A stretch of 64,000 nucleotides of DNA, from the NCBI GenBank assembly GCA_020744425.1, contig JAGMUV010000024.1, forward strand, positions 868,001-932,000, given 5' to 3'. The notes under the pieces are model-generated. The model was not told where the DNA came from and did not search any database. It saw nothing but the letters and a program-made list of their open reading frames with translations. Below, in pieces: positions 31,908 through 43,715 of the stretch (positions are counted from its first letter, which is position 1; every line of letters starts with the position of its first letter). The DNA is from Dactylonectria macrodidyma (lineage: Eukaryota; Ascomycota; Sordariomycetes; Hypocreales; Nectriaceae). Both the position numbers and the translations under genes were made by a program.

Positions 31908-32637
31908 CGCGGACAACTCGAGGGAGGAAAACGGAGGTAGGTTGGACAGGCCGAAACTGCAAAAATGATTGGGTTTGAAGGCGTAGCCAGGCACAAAAGA
32001 AACGGCCTCGAGAAGTGAGAAAGCTGTGAGCTGGAAGGTGGAAAAATAGTAACAGAGCTCAAGAGGAAAAACAACAACAATGGATGTGCGCGCAAACGCG
32101 GGTTACAGCCCGGACAGCTGCCGACAGCAGCCGGGTGTGGGGGGCCGATTCTCGGGAAAAGCGGGTCAGTAGGATCCGGGTTTCCGTTGCTCGGTCGCGG
32201 GAAATCCTCGGGTAAAGCTGTGGCGACGTATCTGACTAGATTCGCCGGATAAATCCCGCCGTGGGCACGGAATATTTAGTGATCATTATGTAAGCTCATG
32301 TGACAAGTCACATGATTCCCTTGCAGCTTACCCTGGAGGCGAGGCCAAGATGGCAATACATATTAAAACTCCAACTCAGTACTAGCTTACGCTACTCTCA
32401 AGCCTGGAGGTGTATATGCTTGGATGGAAGTCACAGACGATATTGAACTAGGCTTGCTGACTGACTCATCGTGAGCCTTGGTGGATAGGAAGAAAATCAG
32501 AGCTTATAGTGAAGTTGAAAGCTGAAGCAAGGGCTAATGGAAAGACACACTGACGGTATCCAACTTACGTGTTTCCCAGTCAACCGCAGAAATTCTTTTA
32601 GAGTATCTCGCTACTGAGTCGACAGTATGTAGCCTGT
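31908..32637. other. Intergenic, no supported gene
   Basis: GC-rich leader of the Cys-motif gene, then AT-richer spacer. It includes the palindrome at 32297-32314. No credible ORF. Confidence 0.5.
32297..32314. repeat. Perfect 8+8 palindrome CATGTGACAAGTCACATG
   Basis: Eight-base arms around a 2-base centre, with two CACATG/CATGTG E-box-like halves. Possible dimeric transcription-factor site; chance cannot be excluded. Confidence 0.5.
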
Positions 32638-35393
32638 TTAGTTCTGAATCTGTACTGCCTCCCTGATCTCTCCTCGGTGCTCAGACATGGCCATGACAAA
32701 CTGGTCTTTCCTCTGCAAAGACATGTTAGTAACATACATTCATTTGTAGCAAAGCAGACAACTCACGGTATTCGCGAGGAGCTTGACGTCTCGTCGAGCC
32801 CGCTTGGCCAACTCGCCAACCTCGACAATTTTCTGCGCACGCTCCTCTTTGGTCATGCTCTTGGCCCCCGGGAGGCTGAGACGGTCGATCTTCTCAACGC
32901 CCGGGATGATGTGCCGGGTTGAGACCTCGGTGTACGTGTTGGCCATGGCCTGCGCAACGAGGTAGTGGCCTTTGAGCTCGAGGGCCCGGATTCGGAGTTG
33001 CTGCGGATGCGCGTGAGCGACTTGATGGATTGCGGAGAACCTAACGCGACTAATTACGTACCTCGAGCTTCCTTTTGTTCGCAGCTTCTTGTTTAAGCCG
33101 CTTCTTCTCGTCCGTCTGGGCTTTGGCGCGGCGCCCCAACTCGAGCGTTGTCTTTGCCCCCTGTGCGAACGGGTCGATTCGGTTCTTGTCAATGTCCTCG
33201 ATGTAGTACTGCATGTCAGTAAAGAACTTATTTAGGTCGTCGAGCCTCTTGCAGAAATCCTGTAGGTGCATGACGCATTCGCCAACGATTTCCTTGACTT
33301 TGGCCTACGACGGTACGGATGAGCTTATGTTGCGACGAAAGCTGAAAGATGTGCGACGTACCATGGTCACTTGGGAAGACAAAAGCTCCTGGAGCTGCAA
33401 GTCCATCCTGTTGAACTCTTCAGTGGCCTTGAGCTCTTCTTCAAGTCGCTGATTGAGCCTAGTCTCGGCATCGAATAGCGACTGCTGTGCAATACGGAAC
33501 CGCTCGAAGCGTAGCTCAGCTCGTGACATTTCTGCATGTCTCATTAGCGGTTTGACAGGTGTGTATATTTTGATACTCATGATGAGTCGTTGCTTACTCG
33601 TCGTTCTCGACCGAGCTTCTCTGCGCTACAATGAGTTAGCATCACTGAGTTAGCAAACTTGAGCATCAGCACACGCGTACCTCCTGTTTCTCCGTTGCTT
33701 TTTGCTTCGCGAGTTCCAGCCCAGAGGCTGTGATGTCGACAAGAGCGGTTTCGACGCCTTGGACCTGGGATCTCCAGTTACCAGCGCAGTCTGCCACCAG
33801 TTGCTCCGTCTTCTCTCTGATGTTTCGCTCGTCTCTAATGATCTTACGGATCTCGGTGGCAACCTTTTCCAGTCAGATGAGGTCAGAGTCGGATTTTCAA
33901 GCAGACGTACTAGGTCGGCTGGCACGATGGCCCTGCGAACCTGGGTAGTAACACCAGATCGCTCTTTGTGGAATTGCGCCACGGTGCTGCTCATCGCTTG
34001 GGAGATGTAACTGATGCCGCCATAGTTGTCAGATCGCCCAGTAAGGCGGTCCCAGTCAACGCCGTTGAGTCTTTCAGGCCCCAAAGTCAACAACTCGGCA
34101 AAGCCGTGGACGACGTTTAGAAGCCTATCCGCGAGAACATAGCCAGCATCTTGCTGGCCGATAGGGTCGTGGGGATCTGGCACGTAGTGCTCTTGGTGCG
34201 TCTTAGACTCTTTGCCCCAGCCAAGGCTGAAGCTGAAGCCGCTGAAGGGGTTCAGCATTCCCATTGCCGTGTCAACGATGGCTTCGCCGGCTTTGACCCC
34301 GAGGTCGGTCCACGTGCCTGGGTGTGAAGACAGTCAGTCAAGGTTGTTTAGGGTGAAGGTCAAACGACATCCGCTTACCGCTAGAATGCGATTTCCTGGC
34401 GCCGACGAACTCGTCCTGGCGGCTTTTAAGCTGGCTACGATACTCTGCCGTCTGGGCCTTGGTGTCGTCGACGTGCGTCTTTTTCATCCGCACAACGAGC
34501 TTTTTGCCTTTGACTTGGTCGTCGAGGTCGTTCTGGTCGTGGCCGAGATCCTCTGATAGTCAACAGTCAACGAGACGGACACTCCAACGGCTAGCCCAAG
34601 TGTGCGGTAGGACCAAACAAACTAACCTTCCTTGTCAACGCATGCGATGTACACCGAATTCGCAAACTGGCTCCACGCATCGAACTTTTCTTTGATGGCG
34701 CGGGTATCGTCAATGCAGTCTTTGGACACGCGCTTTAGCGCAGCAAGCTGATCCGGGAGGTCTAACTCGGCGAGGTCTTCGTCGTCGACGGCTTCGATGA
34801 CCATATCGATCTACAATTATCCCCAGCCAGGTCAGACACAAGTCGAGAACACATGAGAGAGAGAGAGAGCGCCCGTAACTTACTGTCCCGCCCGGCTCAC
34901 ACACGGCTTGGGCAACTAGAGACACTTTCTTCATTCGAGCCTCGGCCTCTCGGAAGGCTCCTCGACCAAGGTCGGAGCAGTGAACGAGGTTTGCCTTGAG
35001 AGATTTGTACCTGAAAACACACGACTTCATTAGCCTCTATCCCAAACTAGTCTCAAAAAATAAATAAATAAATACGTACTGAAGGCCTGCACTATCGGGA
35101 AAAACTAGCGAAGAAGCCATGGGATCAGATGCGATCACGAAGCACTGCCCAAGCCGGCCGAGAGCGTCCGGAGCGGCCCCGAGAAGGCGGCCCCAGTTGG
35201 ACTGGCCGACCTTGAGAAGCTCCTCAGCGACGGAGTTCACGAAGAGCTCGGCGCCCGGTGCCGTCCGCACGAGGTGGATGAGCTGGGCATTCTGCACCGC
35301 ATCGTCGAGCCCGAGGGTCTCGTCATCTGTATCGGAGAGGTGAAGCTCTTCGATTTCTGGATCCTGTCCATTTGGCTCAGTATGATCGCCCAT
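32638..35393 (-). CDS. Large helical coiled-coil protein with central hydrophobic stretch (712 aa, 11 exons)
   Basis: Eleven exons (35393-35080, 35010-34884, 34810-34627, 34552-34379, 34317-33911, 33863-33681, 33625-33598, 33531-33362, 33304-33062, 33000-32767, 32712-32638), introns 47-74 nt, all joined in phase, one of them a 28-nt exon. ATG 35393; a TAA ends the frame at 32640-32638. The product is almost wholly helical and charged, acidic at the N-terminus. One Gly/Phe-rich hydrophobic stretch (about residues 276-301, within MLNPFSGFSFSLGWG) sits between helical halves. No known domain. It is divergent from the 36166 gene and shares its coiled-coil/hydrophobic/coiled-coil plan. No signal peptide. 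Confidence 0.75.
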
Positions 35394-36165
35394 TTTGCAA
35401 ATTGTTGGAGGTCGGGTGTAGTTAATGGCAATATCAAGCTCTTGCTGTGCAGACTTGGATGCTTCAAGTTGGAGATCGTGAGTTCGCTTGAGCGACAAGA
35501 ATTAAGGGCTTCTGATGGACTGACTAGGTAGAGCGTCCGCCAAGGCAGACAACACGGCTTTCTCCGTCAACAGAAATCTAGACTGTATGACACGTCACAG
35601 CCATGGGTCTCGATTGCACATTCCTTTGCTTCATGATCGTAGTGTTTTGCACATTGACTCGTATTTCTTAGGAGCTGAAAGAACAGGAGAGCTGAAAGAC
35701 AAAAGCTGAAAACTAGTTGTTTGTAGCTCAAAGTTAGAATCATCTTTAGTCGATATACAGCTGTAGTTTTGTGATTTATCTCATCAGGCTGTGTGCTGGG
35801 ACACTGTGATAGTGGCGGTGGGGGTGTAACGCGGGGAGTCACGCGGGGAGTCTCAGAAATGTCGACCAGGCTGTGAACTGGACGAATGACAATGAAATCC
35901 CACCCGCCAACTTGCCATCCGACTGCATATCAGGTGATTTAGGGCTGAAAGAAGGCTTTTTTAGCCTTGACAAGGTAGGAGTCTGGACTCTTGACAGAAG
36001 ACCGTGGAAGGAGGAACAGCTCGAGCGAGGGGCGATGGGGTTCATCTGAGCGGTATTTCCCTCCTGATGGCAATCGTAGGGATTTCCAACGGGATATCAA
36101 TCCAATCGACATAGATTTGTACCACTTTGAATCTCTTGCTTCAAATCCGACCAAGAATCGCAAAG
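35394..36165. promoter_or_regulatory. Divergent intergenic region between the coiled-coil pair
   Basis: Presumed shared promoter region. It holds a direct repeat of ACGCGGGGAGTC at about 35829-35852. No ORF with a domain. Confidence 0.4.
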
Positions 36166-37365
36166 ATGGATCTTGACACAGAAGTCGAGGAGATGCAGCA
36201 GGAACTTTCCAGCCTCAAAACCCGCCTGAAAGCCTTCGAGGCCGCATCGAAAGCCAAAATCGACGCCGACCACAGAACCATGCTCGCTGCGTTGCAGAAG
36301 AGTGTGGATGCAGTAGAGAGCACTGCCTTGTATCTCAATACGGGCACCAGCAGTATCGCCGGCTACCTGGAGTACAAAACCTCGCTGAACAAGAGAACAG
36401 CGACCAAAGCACTTGTGCAGAAACACCTGACTGACATGGACTCCAAGTTCACGGTGCTCCAAACTGCGGCGAGCTCGGGCCTGGAACGCGTCGAGACCAT
36501 CAAGAAGGCGTGCGACGAGATGGACTGCGAGCTCGAGGCAATCCGCGCCAAGCTCGAGGCTCTGACTACGAGAACCTGGAGCGCCCTCACCGTGGCTAAG
36601 AAGACGCTCGTAGACAAGCAGAAGCAGGCAGCTGAGGCTAAGGTGTCTCTTACGTCGACACAATCGGAGCTGAGTGCACTAGAGACCAAGATGACGGAGG
36701 AAAAGGACACGAGGGATGTAATGCGGGTGGTGAGGATGGCCCAATGTAGCAATGTAGACATAGACACAAGCTGACTTTGTCTTAGGCACGAGTTGCTAGC
36801 TGGGGCCTCGGTCTTCTTTTCCCACCCATGCTCCTGGTGGCGGGTGGCTTGGAAGGAGCGGCAATGTACGTGGCATGCTCTCCCTCACCTCTATCTCTAT
36901 CTACGTGATGATTTCTCATGACTAACCAAACTGATGAGCAGAGGACTGCGAGAAGACCGCCGAAAGCTACAGACTCAGATCGACGCAGCCAGCACCCGCC
37001 ACTCATCCCTCGCCTCCGAAGTCTCGACTATAGAACGCCAGACCGCCGCACTCGACAAGGTAGTCACGGAAGCGCGAAGCCTGTGGCGGCGATCGGACAC
37101 CATCGACACAGATTCACAAGCGATGAAGACGCTGATCTGCGAGCGGCTGGACGAGTATCAGACGATGAAGACTAGCACCGACGGGTTCCGGGCGTGGTCG
37201 CGCGACTTGCAGACGAAAACGGGTACGGCGCAGCTACTGGGTTCATCATCTGAGGTAATGCTGCGACGCACGACGACGCAGATTGTCGATAAGTTGCTGG
37301 AGACGGAGCAAGGAGATGCCAAGGCTATTTGCGCTAAGTTGAAGAAGCTGGAGTTGCGCTCATAG
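36166..37365 (+). CDS. Coiled-coil protein with central hydrophobic hairpin (355 aa)
   Basis: Three exons (36166-36729, 36786-36865, 36942-37365), introns 56 and 76 nt with good branch sites (GCTGAC, ACTAAC). Exon 1 (188 aa) is a pure heptad coiled coil; exon 2 codes only about 26 residues that are hydrophobic and Gly-rich (GLGLLFPPMLLVAGG core), long enough for a membrane hairpin; exon 3 (about 140 aa) returns to coiled coil and ends KKLELRS. Skipping exon 2 does not keep the frame, which supports it. No signal peptide. The layout (long helices around a hydrophobic tongue, 355 aa) recalls subunits of two-component alpha-helical pore-forming proteins; homology is not shown. Confidence 0.75.
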
Positions 37366-37954
37366 GCTTGGGGACTCTTGGGCTTAATGTGGTTGTCGGA
37401 TGAGCTCAAATGATGCCTGACCCTTGGTCAGTTAGTTTGACTAGGTAGTCTACTCAATGTCTAATTAATTTAGAGGAGTGAGGGACATTATGGTCCAAGA
37501 CCCACAACACCACAAGGGATCCATCTACAATCCAACCTTGGATGAGCTCAGAAGTTGACTTAATTGAGTTCATCACTCCTCCAATCCAGTCGGCGGTTAA
37601 AGTAGACATTCATCCATTACCAGATATTAACCATTGACACGCATTCCCCTTGCCGTGCCTTCTGTCCGATCGCTATAGCGTTCGATGATAAACATTTGAT
37701 GCTTGAAACCCCGCATGCCGATCACCTCATTTCCAGAACCTTCATCCATTTAGCCTAAAATTCCCTGACTATTGTTCGTGGATTAATGCTAGGCGAACTC
37801 TCTAAGACCGAGGATCATCGCAGAAGAGGGGCGGAAAGATCTATTGCATGGTTGGGTATATGGGGTTGTACGCGCTATTAGCCGAGAGGTTCTATTAAAA
37901 CGAACGGCGATTTTGTACGAATGACAATGGTCAAAGCAACGAAGTCGAGCAATC
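37366..37954. other. Intergenic, no supported gene
   Basis: Includes an inverted-repeat segment (37460-37612) and the promoter of the alpha-glucuronidase gene. Confidence 0.5.
37460..37612. repeat. Imperfect inverted-repeat segment, possible MITE remnant
   Basis: GAGGAGTGA (37473-37481) is matched by TCACTCCTC (37573-37581), and ATGTCTA near the left edge by TAGACAT at the right edge (about 37606-37612). The arms are not continuous and no target duplication is clear. Confidence 0.25.
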
Positions 37955-40483
37955 ATGAAACCAATCCTGCTCTTATCCGTCTTTGTGGCTCTAGTCTCGG
38001 GTGAAACTGGCATTGATGGCTGGTTACGGTATGCTCCGTTGCCCGCGAACAAGGTCAAAGGTCATCTCGACACTATCCCAACAAAGATTGCAGTCTTGGG
38101 CTCAACAAGAGATGGACCTCTAGACTCTGCTGTATCAGAAATCCGCAAGGGACTCCGTGGAATATTAGGCCGCAAGGTTGAAACTATTTCCAAGAAAGCC
38201 TGCCATGCCTCTGGCACCATCGTCATTGGGACTGTCAAAGCCTACGAGTCCTCTTGCGGGTCTTTGGCTTCCGACGTCGAGCTTGAGGAAGACGGATTTT
38301 GGCTCAAGACAAGTCGCAACTCAGTGCAAATCCTAGGCCAAAACGAACGAGGCGCGCTGTACGGAGCATTCGAATACCTTTCCATGCTGGCACAGGCAAA
38401 CTTCTCCAACGTGGCCTACGCAACAAACCCCAGTGCTCCTATCAGATGGGCTAATCAGTGGGATAATCTCAACGCCAGCGGCACGCATGGGAGCATTGAG
38501 AGAGGATACGGCGGTTCATCAATCTTCTTTGATGGATTTGGCCACATCAAGGAGGATCTCTCTCGCGTTCCTCTGTACGGGCGACTCCTCGCATCCATTC
38601 GCATCAACGGCATCATCATCTCTAACGTCAACGCAGATCCTACTCTTCTCAGCGAAACCAACCTGGATGGCTTGAGCGAGATCGCTGCACTTTTCAGACC
38701 ATGGGGCGTTCGCGTAGGCATCTCACTCAATTTTGCGTCTCCGCAATTGCTCGGCGAGCTCGACACGTTTGATCCTCTCGATGAGTCGGTTGTTACGTGG
38801 TGGACAGAAAAGACAGACGAAATCTACGAACTGATTCCAGATTTCGTTGGCTATCTCGTCAAGGCAAACTCAGAGGGCCAACCTGGTCCGCTCACATACA
38901 ACTGTACTCTTGCAGACGGGGCGAATTTATTTGCCAAAGCCGTTGAACCTCATGGAGGCATCGTCATGTTTCGTGCCTTTGTGTACAACAAGCTCGATTG
39001 GAACGACTGGCATGCAGACCGCGCGAACGCGGCTGTCGAGTTCTTTGGGGAACTGGATGGCAAATTTGACGATAATGTGGTCGTTCAGATCAAGTACGGT
39101 CCCATTGATTTCCAAGTACGAGAGCCTGCTTCGCCACTATTTGCCAATTTGCGCAAGACAAGCATGGCGATTGAACTGCAAATCACCCAAGAGTACCTTG
39201 GACAACAGTGTCACCTTGTATATCTCCCACCACTGTGGAGAACAATCTTCGACTTTGACATGCGAGTTGACGGCAAAGAGTCAAAGGTCCAGGACATCCT
39301 GACTGGAAAAGTCTTCAATCGGAAGCTGGGCGGGTATGCTGGAGTTGTCAACGTCGGCACAAACCAGACTTGGCTAGGAAGTCACCTGTCCATGTCGAAC
39401 CTATACGCCTTTGGACGCCTTGCTTGGAATCCCTCCGAAGACTCGGTCTCGATCCTTCAAGATTGGACGCGTCTCACGTTTGGCCTTGATAGCCAAGTTC
39501 TCAAAGCCATCACATCCATGTCCATGGCATCTTGGCCTGCGTATGAGAATTACAGCGGAAACCTCGGCATTCAGACGCTGACGGATATCCTGTACACGCA
39601 CTACGGTCCGAATCCCGCGTCCCAAGACAATAACGGATGGGGACAGTGGACACGAGCCAACGGGTACAGCATCGGTATGGACAGGACCGTCTCGAATGGA
39701 ACTGGCAACGCGGGCCAGTATCCAGACGAAGTTGCGGCCGCCTATGAAGATCCGACGACAACGCCAGACGACTTGATGCTTTGGTTCCATCATGTGCCTT
39801 ATACGTTCAAACTTCACAGTGGCAAGACGGTCATCCAAACTTTCTACGATGCGCACTACAAGGGTGCTGAAACGGTGCAAGACTTTCCATCGGCTTGGTC
39901 CGCTCTCAAGGGCAAAATCGACAAAGAGCGCTTTGAGCACCAGCTCTATCGGCTGCAGTATCAGGCGGGCCACTCAATCGTCTGGCGTGACGCCATCAAT
40001 GAATTTTATCGCAACCTTTCAGGTATTCCTGACAAGGCAGGACGAGTGCGACACCATCCATACAGAATCGAGGCCGAGTCGATGGAGCTTGACGGATACA
40101 GTATTACTGCAGTCGAACCAGCCGAGACGGCCTCAAACTACACGGCCATCATTACCAATAGCACTGGCACTGCCTCGACCAAACTCAAATTCAAAGACGG
40201 AAGATACAACATTGCTGTAAACTACTATGATGTCATCGGAGGACGTTCTAAGTGGGATTTATACATCAACTCGAGAAAGATTGGCTCGTGGACAGGAGAT
40301 ATTGAGGATCATCTAGGCCACACACCGACCGACTTCCTCGACGGTCATTCTGCCACAAGAATCACATTCCGCGATGTCAAAATTTCGAAAGGAGACAGGC
40401 TGTCTATTAAAGGGAGGGCTGATGGGGTTGAGCAGGCTCCTTTGGACTATGTTTCAATCTTGCCCGAGGGTATAGTTGATTGA
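37955..40483 (+). CDS. aguA: Secreted GH67 alpha-glucuronidase
   Basis: Uninterrupted, 842 aa, the usual length of fungal GH67 enzymes. Signal peptide about residues 1-17 (LLLSVFVALVSG). The N-terminal beta-sandwich leads into the barrel with the family hallmarks IRWANQWDNLNASGTHGSIE and FFDGFGHI, plus FVGYLVKANSEGQPGP carrying an active-site acid. A C-terminal helical domain with DWNDWHAD..., WGQWTRANGYSIGMDRT and WFHHVPY is typical. It removes 4-O-methyl-glucuronic acid from ends of xylo-oligosaccharides during hemicellulose breakdown outside the cell. Many N-glycosylation sequons. No other xylanolytic gene lies in the window. Confidence 0.95.
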   Translation: MKPILLLSVFVALVSGETGIDGWLRYAPLPANKVKGHLDTIPTKIAVLGSTRDGPLDSAVSEIRKGLRGILGRKVETISKKACHASGTIVIGTVKAYESSCGSLASDVELEEDGFWLKTSRNSVQILGQNERGALYGAFEYLSMLAQANFSNVAYATNPSAPIRWANQWDNLNASGTHGSIERGYGGSSIFFDGFGHIKEDLSRVPLYGRLLASIRINGIIISNVNADPTLLSETNLDGLSEIAALFRPWGVRVGISLNFASPQLLGELDTFDPLDESVVTWWTEKTDEIYELIPDFVGYLVKANSEGQPGPLTYNCTLADGANLFAKAVEPHGGIVMFRAFVYNKLDWNDWHADRANAAVEFFGELDGKFDDNVVVQIKYGPIDFQVREPASPLFANLRKTSMAIELQITQEYLGQQCHLVYLPPLWRTIFDFDMRVDGKESKVQDILTGKVFNRKLGGYAGVVNVGTNQTWLGSHLSMSNLYAFGRLAWNPSEDSVSILQDWTRLTFGLDSQVLKAITSMSMASWPAYENYSGNLGIQTLTDILYTHYGPNPASQDNNGWGQWTRANGYSIGMDRTVSNGTGNAGQYPDEVAAAYEDPTTTPDDLMLWFHHVPYTFKLHSGKTVIQTFYDAHYKGAETVQDFPSAWSALKGKIDKERFEHQLYRLQYQAGHSIVWRDAINEFYRNLSGIPDKAGRVRHHPYRIEAESMELDGYSITAVEPAETASNYTAIITNSTGTASTKLKFKDGRYNIAVNYYDVIGGRSKWDLYINSRKIGSWTGDIEDHLGHTPTDFLDGHSATRITFRDVKISKGDRLSIKGRADGVEQAPLDYVSILPEGIVD

Positions 40484-40788
40484 GTTACCATGAATAGAAC
40501 GCAGTTAAGGCCACTATTCTGATAGTGCATCCGATGTCGGAGTGATAAAAAAGCTCGAGTTGAACTATCACCAGCCAATCTAGATTTGGCTTCCCCTCAC
40601 TTAGGCTTATCAGTCGACATGACAAGCTTCACCCCACAAGCCATATGCCGAGGATTGCCGCTTCTGACCAATCTCACCAATCTTGGGTTTCTTGTGACTC
40701 ATCAATGATGTTCTCCTGAATGCTTCCTCTAGAGACTTTGCCGCTCCAACATTAAACCATATATTGGATCTGCGATTTCAAATACGAC
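40484..40788. other. Intergenic spacer
   Basis: 3' flank of aguA and promoter of the dehydrogenase. Nothing else seen. Confidence 0.5.
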
Positions 40789-41941
40789 ATGACGGACGTC
40801 AAGACCCCCGCCAAGCTACCAGATGGCTCTCATCACGTAATAGTCAAACTAGAAACCATCCACGTGCCGGCCACGGAACTGGACACAACGCCGTTCTCGC
40901 ACGAACAAATCACATACGAGTACACGCCGCCTGGCGATACTACTCTCATTGCGGAGCGAGTACGAAATGCTAGCATTGTAGCTACAACGACTGTCCCAAT
41001 CAACGCAAACACGCTCGGAGACGCGCCGTTTCTGTGGGTTCCCCTTGCAAAGCCATCATATCAACAAGTGTCATGCTGATTGCGGCAGTAAATGCGTCAT
41101 TACAGAAACTACAGGTACCAATCACATCGACCTTGAGGAATGTAATCGACGAGGAATTGTTGTTTTCTCGGCACCTGGTGCACCTGTCGATGCTGTCTCT
41201 GAACATGCTCTTGGATTGGTGAGTTCCTCAAACTCCAATTATAGCGATAGATACTCATGAAATCAGTATTTCGCAGCTCGAAGAAACTTTGTACGGCTGC
41301 ATAATGCTCTCTACGACTACAGTCCTTCTCAAGTCAACTCGTGGAAAGCAACGGGCAGCTTGTCGCCATTCATCAAGGATGCCCAAGGACAACCTCCTCA
41401 TACATGTGGAAACGAGACTGTTGGTATAATCGGCTTCGGAGCCATAGGCCAGCGTATAGCCAAACTGTGTGAAGGCCTCGGCATGACCATACTCGCAGCT
41501 GAACGCAAGGTTACTGCGGATGGAGCCCATGGCCAGAACCCATCTCGTGTCCCGTTCGACCAGGTCATTCGCCAAGCCAGTGTGTTGTTCGTCATTCTAC
41601 CGCTTACGCCAGAGACACGACATATAATCGGTCGCCCTGAGATCGAGGTGATGCGATCAGATGTGGTCATCATCAACGTGGGACGCGGCGGCACCATAGA
41701 TGAGGCAGCGCTCGTTCAAGGGCTGCGTGAAAAACGAATCCATGGCGCTGCTACCGATGTGTTTGAGGTTGAACCTGCGGGGAGCGTAGCCGATAGTATT
41801 CTGCTTGGAGACGAGGTTCGGCATCTCAATCTCACCTTGACGCCTCATCTGGCTTGGTGCGCAGATCAAACATCATCCAACCTGCAACAGAAACTCAAGG
41901 ACAACGTCAGACAATTCTTGAAGCAGCAACCAAGCACATAA
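40789..41941 (+). CDS. D-isomer-specific 2-hydroxyacid dehydrogenase
   Basis: Three exons (40789-41033, 41089-41218, 41267-41941), introns 55 and 48 nt, 349 aa. The NAD-binding domain holds GIIGFGAIGQRIA (GxGxxG); the conserved VGRGGTIDE segment, the acid in DVFEVEP and the catalytic His in LTPHLAW complete the family pattern. The N-terminal catalytic domain starts with a strand-rich region (VIVKLETIHVP). It probably reduces a 2-oxoacid (glycerate/hydroxypyruvate-like) with NAD(P)H in the cytosol; the exact substrate cannot be read. The first intron uses GTGGGT. Confidence 0.9.
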
Positions 41942-42521
41942 GAGAGCATCTACTTTGGCTGATCCATCTATACCCTAGAATAAGAATATGTTCATGAGAT
42001 ACGTCTAAACTTAGGTGGTGAGATAAAAAGGACAAGACTACGGGGTGGTTCACTCGATGGTCTCAGCAGCAATCGCTAACGTACGTATCCTCGAACTAAA
42101 AAGATATGACCAGGGTTATAAACTGGCTTGATGCTACCCTTGTAGGTTCTAGTTTAGACCTTATCAAGCAGCCAACTAAGGGGAAACGGGTAGGCAAAGT
42201 CAAAACGAACGGGTGTTGGAAGAAAAGTGTAGTATTGCCAATCATAGAGATCTAACTCTTTTAAGACCATCTAAGAGTAGTCCCAAGACCCTGCACAGAA
42301 CAACTTCCCAAGACTTCACCACCGATGAACCAGGTGACTAGTCTTAGACCTCTTTCGATAGAAGGGTATAAATGTAGTTTTTAAAGTTTAATTTTTTATT
42401 TTTTTTTTAGTTTTTTTAATAAAGATGCTGGCCGAATTTCGAGCGACTTGTATCGCCAACTATACTCTGACACAATACCTGTTAGCAGGTATTTCGATTG
42501 TCCCTGATTCGGTTGGGAAAC
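41942..42521. other. Intergenic, no supported gene
   Basis: A T-rich tract (about 42380-42420) of TTTTTA runs. Otherwise nothing seen. Confidence 0.5.
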
Positions 42522-43139
42522 TCACGGGAGGCAAGGTGCCGACGACATAACAGTAACCCTGGAGAAGTTGGGATTGTACAGCAGCAGCCAAGTCAAATTA
42601 CTGTAGTAAGACATAGCCTTGTCGAATTCGTCTTGGAGGTAATCGACTTGGTCTTGGAGTTGCTGTATCCAATTCGTGTGCTTGACGTAATTTTTGTGGC
42701 GCCAGCACCTGTCACAACCGCTGTACTGGGCACGCTTGTCGTCGTGGGTATATTCAGAGTGTCTTTTGTTGTCATGCTTGCAGTGCTGACCATGTCCAGG
42801 ATCATCAGCGTCCTCGTGGTAAAATGCACAGGCGACTTCGGTCCGTCCAAGCACAGCATTACGGCCGGCGCAAATCTTGAACGTGAGTGCTACAAGATCA
42901 AGCCAATGGAACTCGATACTGTTGAATTGCTCTTCGTCGCCCTTGTACGCTCCCCACAAGTCTTGAAGCTGTTTGTGGTGTTGGACGCAGAATCTGGATT
43001 CGTGCTTCGCAAAGGCGCCGCATTTGCTGTTATAATAGTCTCGATAAGGGCATCGGTCGCCGGTCTGCGTCGGTCCGCAGCTGTCTCTCGTCTCATCCGA
43101 CTTTATTTTTTGGCTTCGGCCATGGTATCGTCGTCTCAT
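42522..43139 (-). CDS. Cys/His-rich hypothetical protein
   Basis: Single ORF of 205 aa from ATG 43139. The N-terminal third has a zinc-finger-like array (CGPTQTGDRCPYRDYYNSKC followed by AFAKHESRFCVQHH). The middle has further Cys/His (CAFYHEDADDPGHGQHC, CDRCWRHKNYVKHT). The C-terminal helix is followed by a short tail. The stop near 42522 overlaps a GTGAGT donor-like site, so the last residues may be spliced differently. Probably metal-binding; function unknown. Similar Cys-His proteins occur in other fungi as uncharacterised families. Confidence 0.6.
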   Translation of the reverse strand: MRRRYHGRSQKIKSDETRDSCGPTQTGDRCPYRDYYNSKCGAFAKHESRFCVQHHKQLQDLWGAYKGDEEQFNSIEFHWLDLVALTFKICAGRNAVLGRTEVACAFYHEDADDPGHGQHCKHDNKRHSEYTHDDKRAQYSGCDRCWRHKNYVKHTNWIQQLQDQVDYLQDEFDKAMSYYSNLTWLLLYNPNFSRVTVMSSAPCLP

Positions 43140-43715
43140 ATTTTTTCTTTTGATAATATATCAACAAATAACAAAGGAGCTGATCAGGATGATCATGTGT
43201 GGTGACCAGACATCAAAACAAAGCGCGGGGCTTGGCTACATGGAAAGATAAGCAGGCATCAACTCGAGTCACATGAGCATAGAACAACAAATCAAGTTGC
43301 AGCGTGTTATATGTGGGCGTCAGTGAGACATGCAGACGCCAAGCCAACGTGCGGATGCCAGATTGGACGGCCTGATGCGTGATTATGCAAGCAACTCGAC
43401 AGATTCTTGTCCCCCGAGGCTTGACGGTATTCCTTCAAAAGATTTTCAGGTTGAATTAACAAGTAAACAAGGTCAAGTGATATGGCTTCAAACTAATACC
43501 AAAGTCAGGTCCCGGATACCTTCTAGAGTACGCCGTGGCGCGATGTCGTCAACGCAGTTCCCACTGACATCTTCAAGGCTCGGTACTGTATAGGCCCTTG
43601 TACCTTATCCCTTGCATAATACGCGCATCGCCAAGTGTACAATCATTGGCTTGGGCTTCATGGACCTGGACTTGGCCTTGCAACAAATAGACAGCCCTTT
43701 ACATTGTACCAGTAC
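43140..43715. other. Intergenic, no supported gene
   Basis: One domainless 87-aa plus ORF. Nothing else recognised. Confidence 0.5.

Noticed and set aside
17000..32000. Starship or other giant element
   Set aside because: No tyrosine recombinase (DUF3435) gene and no paired terminal repeats seen; gene order alone is not evidence.
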